From positions 620,001 to 684,000 of the forward strand of contig CBDBBO010000001.1 in assembly GCA_965203135.1 (NCBI GenBank): 64,000 nt of DNA. Reading direction: 5' to 3'. Position 1 is the stretch's first letter; each line of letters begins with the position of its first letter. The stretch comes from CATOSD01 sp965203135. Lineage in GTDB: Bacteria > Chloroflexota > Dehalococcoidia > Lucifugimonadales > CATOSD01. The notes beneath the pieces were generated by a model. It had not been told where the DNA came from. It made no database searches and saw only the letters and a program-made list of their open reading frames with translations. This document shows positions 60,488-64,000 of the stretch, piece after piece. Position numbers and translations under genes: made by a program.

Positions 60488-60512
60488 CCGCTGTCAGAGT
60501 GAGCCGTTCACC

Positions 60513-60875
60513 TCACTTACGCCTCCGCGGGTTTTTGTAGAACTCATGGACACGGGCAAGCTGTTCTTCCCAAAAGGTACGTTCGTCTGTCCATGTGTAG
60601 CCATGGCTCTTCATCCAATCGAAGTACCCCTTGCCGGGCATCCTTTCTTGTTCGTTGATAACCAGGGCTGTAAGGCATGGGCGTTGCCCCTGGTATACCT
60701 TGTACTCGCGCTCCACAATTGCATTGAGCAATAGGCGCAATTGGGCGCCAGGAAAGCTCAGGTCAGAGTCAAGCGGGGCAACCTTCTTCAAGAGTTCGAT
60801 GTACGATATGGTTCCGCCAGCTCTCGCGACACGCTTCAATTCCTCGTAGATCCTTGACTCGATTGTCTCGTACAT
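60513..60875 (-). CDS. Conserved-looking hypothetical protein (120 residues)
   Basis: No family recognised. MYETIESRIYEELKRVARAGG resembles the first helices of a winged-helix domain, TISYIELLKKVAPLD the second, and FPGAQLRLLLNAIVEREYK a recognition-type helix; a Trp-rich C-terminus follows (GYFDWMKSHGYTWTDERTFW). GGAG lies 6 bp before ATG 60875. Lower GC than the core, in keeping with the accessory region. Confidence 0.65.
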   Translation of the reverse strand: MYETIESRIYEELKRVARAGGTISYIELLKKVAPLDSDLSFPGAQLRLLLNAIVEREYKVYQGQRPCLTALVINEQERMPGKGYFDWMKSHGYTWTDERTFWEEQLARVHEFYKNPRRRK

Positions 60876-60938
60876 TGCCACTCCTTTTCAGTACCTCGCA
60901 TGGGTGTGGAACTCGCCGGCGCAACCACGATGGGTATG

Positions 60939-61115
60939 TCAGGCATCCACGTACTCCCCTGGTGTAAAGTCGTCGCGAAGCCAGCGAACGAACTGATCCG
61001 CACCATTGATGTACGTTTCCTTTGTACTAGGGGCGAGACGTGAGGCGTTCACCTCCGCCACATATTGCCTAAGTGCCTTTTCGACACACGCGTAGGCTCT
61101 CGTACTCACTTTCAT
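60939..61115 (-). CDS. Small protein resembling the SAM-like N-terminal domain of tyrosine recombinases
   Basis: A 58-residue protein. ALRQYVAEVNASRLAPSTKE and TYINGADQFVRWLRDDFTPG have the helical pattern of the core-binding (SAM-like) domain that precedes integrase catalytic domains. The frame stops right after this domain, so it is either a stand-alone DNA-binding domain or a decayed integrase start. An AAGGG lies 9 bp before ATG 61115. An integrase remnant lies 0.8 kb upstream on the same strand. Confidence 0.6.
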   Translation of the reverse strand: MKVSTRAYACVEKALRQYVAEVNASRLAPSTKETYINGADQFVRWLRDDFTPGEYVDA

Positions 61116-61131
61116 GGAAAAACACCCTTCT

Positions 61132-61335
61132 CTATTCCCCTATGGCTTTGGCGAAGACTTCTACCGCCTGTTTCTTCGATGCACACCTGAATTGGCTTGT
61201 GCCTTTACACTCCCGGCACGTTACTCTACGCAGATCGCTTGTCATACACCTCAGTGGGTCATTAGTTCTTTCAAACAATCCACAGGCCATACGCATTCCG
61301 CTTCTTTCTTGATAGTGCACAGTGCGGTCATTCAC
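61132..61335 (-). CDS. Small Cys-rich (zinc-ribbon-like) protein
   Basis: A 67-residue protein with cysteines in MRMACGLFER, LRCMTSDLRRVTCRECKG and QFRCASKK. The C-R-E-C knuckle plus flanking cysteines suggests a zinc-binding element. GTG 61335 has GGAGGG 8 bp upstream. It ends 16 bp before the 58-residue SAM-like gene, so they may be co-expressed. No family is recognised. Confidence 0.6.
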   Translation of the reverse strand: MNDRTVHYQERSGMRMACGLFERTNDPLRCMTSDLRRVTCRECKGTSQFRCASKKQAVEVFAKAIGE

Positions 61336-61429
61336 TGGCAATTCCCTCCTAAGGTTTGGGCATCAATCTGTTACAAGCGGGGCTGTATCCAGACGATGAG
61401 ACACCGCTGTGGCGGTAAATGAGGCCTAG

Positions 61430-61942
61430 TCACTCTAGCCGTGGCAGGGCATGGTTGAGCGTGCTCATGCTGACGCGGCACTGCTCGGCCAAGCTGGGCG
61501 TTTCCTGCCCGGGGCCCCTAGCCCGTCGTTGCCAACACACTCCGTCGCTTCTTGCCCCGGCGCGATAGCAGATGACGGTTAGGATATTGGCCTCCGACAC
61601 AGTGAGGTTATGCTCGATGGCGGTCTCGATCGACCACTCGATGCGGGTCTCTAGGCTGGGTATTTCTGGGACCACTTCGTGCGACACCTCGGCCACCGGT
61701 ATGTTGATCATGCCATTTTGTTCTAGCCCTTTCTCAAGCCGAGAAACCCTGTACTCAAGACTCGCAATCAGTTCATGTTGTTTGCGCAGTGCAGCATGGA
61801 CTGGTATAGACAATGACTCTGCCTGTGTGTAGGAAGCACCATCAAGTCGGGCCAACCGACTCTTACAACGCCATTCTTCTACCTTGTCAATAGCTTCGAT
61901 CGCATCATGCAATCGTTCACCAAATCTCTCTTGTAAATCCAT
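61430..61942 (-). CDS. Putative DNA-binding protein with coiled coil and C-terminal HTH
   Basis: A 170-residue protein. The middle has a coiled coil (QHELIASLEYRVSRLEKGLE). The C-terminus has a region like a winged HTH (NLTVSEANILTVICYRAGA, then SLAEQCRVSMSTLNHALPRL), suggesting replication-initiator or MarR-like binding. The family is not identified. GGAGGAATAAG precedes ATG 61942 (GTG 61945 is also possible). It is directly downstream of the dead integrase and partly shares its upstream context. Confidence 0.6.
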   Translation of the reverse strand: MDLQERFGERLHDAIEAIDKVEEWRCKSRLARLDGASYTQAESLSIPVHAALRKQHELIASLEYRVSRLEKGLEQNGMINIPVAEVSHEVVPEIPSLETRIEWSIETAIEHNLTVSEANILTVICYRAGARSDGVCWQRRARGPGQETPSLAEQCRVSMSTLNHALPRLE

Positions 61943-61950
61943 CACGCTCT

Positions 61951-62310
61951 TATTCCTCCATCGCCTTCGCAAACGCCTCCGCCGCCCGCTTCTGCCAGCC
62001 CGGCAGCGAGGGCGCGTAGATGGCCGTGGTGATGCTCACATTGCCGTGCCCCAACCGCTTGCTCAGCACCACGTGCTGACCGCTCTGCGGCGTCACCGAG
62101 GCGTGGATGTGGTGCAGGCCACGCACCGACTGCCCGCGGCGTTCACACGCTCACCGTAGCGCTTTGCCGTCTAGTACAGCTGGTTCGGGTGCACCTAGTC
62201 GCCCAGCTCGTCAGCGAACACGCGCCCCTGGTACCGGTACGCCGGCCCCAGGGGCACCCGCACGGGGAACTGCGTCTCGTGGTGTGCGGTCAACACATCG
62301 CCTGAGCGAG
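61951..62310 (-). pseudogene. Tyrosine recombinase/integrase, C-terminal remnant
   Basis: The minus strand encodes TAHHETQFPVRVPLGPAY, GRVFADELGD, then TAG stops at two sites, then a shifted frame with HHIHASVTPQSG, LSKRLGHGNVSITTAIYAP and SLPGWQKRAAEAFAKAMEE. These are the second half of a phage-type tyrosine integrase, including the LGH motif and the catalytic Tyr (TAIYAP). The two stops and the frame change mean it is inactive. Confidence 0.85.
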
Positions 62311-62327
62311 CCGAACATTAGGCGATG

Positions 62328-62741
62328 TCAGTTGCTCTCGTCGCGGTCATCAATGAGCGCTCGCGCTTCCTCGATGATCCGGTTGACGCTCTCCAGGTCC
62401 TCTTTGGGAGTCGCTTTCAGCACAGCGTCAAACGCTTCGAACTTCCCTTCGACCTTCCCCTCAGCCCTCCCCTCGGCCTTCCCCTGCTCATAGCGCCTCC
62501 GCTTGTACATTTCTGCCAACATGTCGGCTCCTTGTATAATTGTGTAAGTCAGTGCTGCGGATACGACGACGACAGATTCCAAGTTTTGAATAATGGAAAC
62601 GACCGTCTCAACTGCGCCATCAACTGTATTGTTTCTAATCTCCTGATAGGACACCAAACCCAGCCCACATAAGAACATAAAGCAGAACAGTATCAAGTAT
62701 AGACCATATCGTGACTTTTCTAACTGAGGGCCTTCCATCAT
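62328..62741 (-). CDS. Two-helix membrane protein with charged EGKAEGRAEG tail
   Basis: A 137-residue protein with two membrane segments (GLYLILFCFMFLCGLGLV and VVVVSAALTYTIIQGADMLA) and a cytoplasmic tail with a short repeat (GKAEGRAEGKVEGKFEAF) ending in DVESVNRIIEEARALIDD-like sequence (EDLESVNRIIEEA). The EGxAEG tail is also common in Rpn/PD-(D/E)XK transposase-family and DUF4351-like proteins. GGAGG lies 4-7 bp before tandem ATGs (62741, 62738). Function unknown. Confidence 0.62.
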   Translation of the reverse strand: MMEGPQLEKSRYGLYLILFCFMFLCGLGLVSYQEIRNNTVDGAVETVVSIIQNLESVVVVSAALTYTIIQGADMLAEMYKRRRYEQGKAEGRAEGKVEGKFEAFDAVLKATPKEDLESVNRIIEEARALIDDRDESN

Positions 62742-62874
62742 GTAACCTCCATTGGTATTGTGTACTAGCGACTTTGACCAAAGTGTCGTCCTCTGTAGTT
62801 ACTTGGTAGTAGCCAGAACTATGCTGGCAATAGGTGCTGAAACCGGGGCATGCAACTACGAAAACCAGGCCGAG

Positions 62875-62947
<73 letters not shown>

Positions 62948-63714
62948 TCCCCAAATATGGTAGTGGTGCGCGTGCGCCCATGTCAACGCCTGCCCCAGTC
63001 CTCTCACCAGCCGGTAGGGGCGGGTTTCAAACCCGCCCGCCGGGGCGCGAAAACCACCCCGCCCCCCGAAAATAGTGTCTCATCGCTTCCCATCCGCGTA
63101 ACCCAAACGCCACACCCCTTCCCATCACTGCGCAATGCCTTCTCAACCGTGTCACAAAAATTCCCACTCTCAGGCCATTCCCGCGATCTTATGTCAAGTA
63201 GACCTGCATCGTGCCGACAATTCCGCGGGCTCGCCCCGGCGTATCCCCCCATTCGTCGCTCCCGCGAGACCTGACCCCTCTTGATTCTACAGCACGCCTG
63301 TGCTATTTTCTACGTGACAGGCGCTGTGGCGACTCTTTAGAGGTGCTGATTCCTAGCTAGTCCCCTCTACCTTCTTCATGGGAGAGGGTTAGGGTGAGGG
63401 TGAAGACGGGGATGAAGACCACCGCCGCGTTCTGCCACATTCCGCGCAATGCGCGTGACGAACCTTAACAACCTGGCTCACAGAAAGTGACAAAAACATC
63501 GGGCCGCCCAGCTACGGAATGTGCGGAATGGAGCAGAATCGAGCAGATTTTTCGTCACCCCCATCCTGACCCTCTCTCCCCGCCGGAGAGTGGAGAATGA
63601 ATAGCCGCCGCGCCGCTCGCGCAATTCGCTTTGTGGGGCCGTTTCGTGTATTGTAAAGAGGACTCGCGCCGCCGCTTTCCCGGGCGCGGGCGTCGTTCTG
63701 TTTGGAGGCGCACG
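62948..63714. other. 767-bp intergenic stretch before lpdA
   Basis: No convincing gene. It holds two diverged copies of the dispersed C-rich/G-rich repeat (about 63361-63402 and 63554-63596, inverted to each other), a GTGTATTGTAAAG sequence at about 63644-63656 that may be a -10 region for lpdA, and GGAGG at 63704-63708. Confidence 0.5.
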
Positions 63715-64000
63715 TTGGCCGATTACGACGTGTTGATTCTGGGCTCGGGGCCAGGCGGTTACGTCGCCGCCATCCGCGCTGGGCAGCTCGGCATGAGCGC
63801 GGCAGTGGTGGAAAACCGCGAGCTCGGCGGCGTCTGCCTCAACTGGGGCTGCATACCCAGCAAGGCGCTGCTCAAGAACGCCGAAGTGCTCGACACTTTC
63901 CGCCACGCCAAAGAGTACGGCATCAGCTTCGACAACCTGCAATACGACTTCGGCCACGCCGTGGACCGCAGCCGCACCGTGGTCAAGCGGCTCACCAACG
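63715..64000 (+). CDS. lpdA: Dihydrolipoyl dehydrogenase, N-terminal part
   Basis: The flavoprotein E3 of 2-oxoacid dehydrogenase and glycine-cleavage complexes. The frame from TTG 63715 (GGAGG 6 bp upstream) reads ADYDVLILGSGPGGYVAAI (FAD motif GxGxxG) and then GGVCLNWGCIPSKALLKN, whose C-x4-C is the redox-active disulfide. It runs off the right edge at codon 95. The TTG start is unusual but well positioned; no alternative ATG precedes the FAD motif. Confidence 0.94.
   Translation, partial: MADYDVLILGSGPGGYVAAIRAGQLGMSAAVVENRELGGVCLNWGCIPSKALLKNAEVLDTFRHAKEYGISFDNLQYDFGHAVDRSRTVVKRLTN

Overview
High-GC bacterial chromosome segment, best matched by an environmental Chloroflexota (Dehalococcoidia / SAR202-like) genome. 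This placement is inferred from the gene set: DUF1800-NHL-DUF1501 modules, a PHP-type phosphotriesterase, a RraA-like protein, and a beta-prime subunit with a long Glu-rich coiled-coil insert. No rRNA is present, so it is not proven. TGA is an ordinary stop in several genes (folC, prfA, both DUF1501 genes), so the genetic code is standard.

Layout. 1-2291: folC (partial) and fabF. 2342-7199: a lower-GC three-gene island with a DpdA-like transglycosylase, a UvrD-type helicase and an Fe-S PD-(D/E)XK nuclease, facing a convergent metF-queC pair. 9131-22744: glnS, a phosphotriesterase-like hydrolase, an S9 peptidase, a FAD oxidoreductase, an MFS transporter and two DUF2339 membrane proteins, the second enlarged by exact 345-bp tandem repeats. 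22763-32891, all minus strand: rpoB, rpoC, tRNA-Val, an unknown 126-aa protein, a ferredoxin:thioredoxin-reductase-type protein, a glutaredoxin, tRNA-Asp and a cupin. 33102-35915: an orphan phage terminase/portal pair. 36025-44494: guaB3-like, Uma2, then an overlapping minus-strand run Fe-ADH-hisS-prfA-prmC, a HExxH protein and a second MFS. 44606-46530: duplicated Phd antitoxins with a broken PIN toxin, and a proteasome-fold protein. 47411-58517: two inverted copies of a DUF1800/NHL/DUF1501 module around Uma2, CapA and a beta-hydroxyacid dehydrogenase, then RraA. 58568-62947: an accessory zone between a duplicated tRNA-Gly end and tRNA-Phe, with a dead integrase. 63715-64000: start of lpdA.

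The main discovery is at 23396-24113. Two adjacent genes are interrupted by three in-frame TGA codons that fall exactly on redox-active cysteine positions. In the FTR-type protein both redox-active cysteines are replaced (CPU...CPC...CIU) while all four Fe-S ligand cysteines remain. In the glutaredoxin the motif is UGPC. Each TGA is followed at a suitable distance by a hairpin with G in the first two loop positions, as in bacterial SECIS elements, and both genes have strong ribosome binding sites in front of the full-length frame. I read this as a selenocysteine-based ferredoxin -> FTR -> glutaredoxin relay that ordinary gene calling would break into fragments.

The second candidate system is the DpdA-helicase-nuclease island, which may couple 7-deazaguanine base exchange to DNA processing, with queC next door able to supply preQ0.
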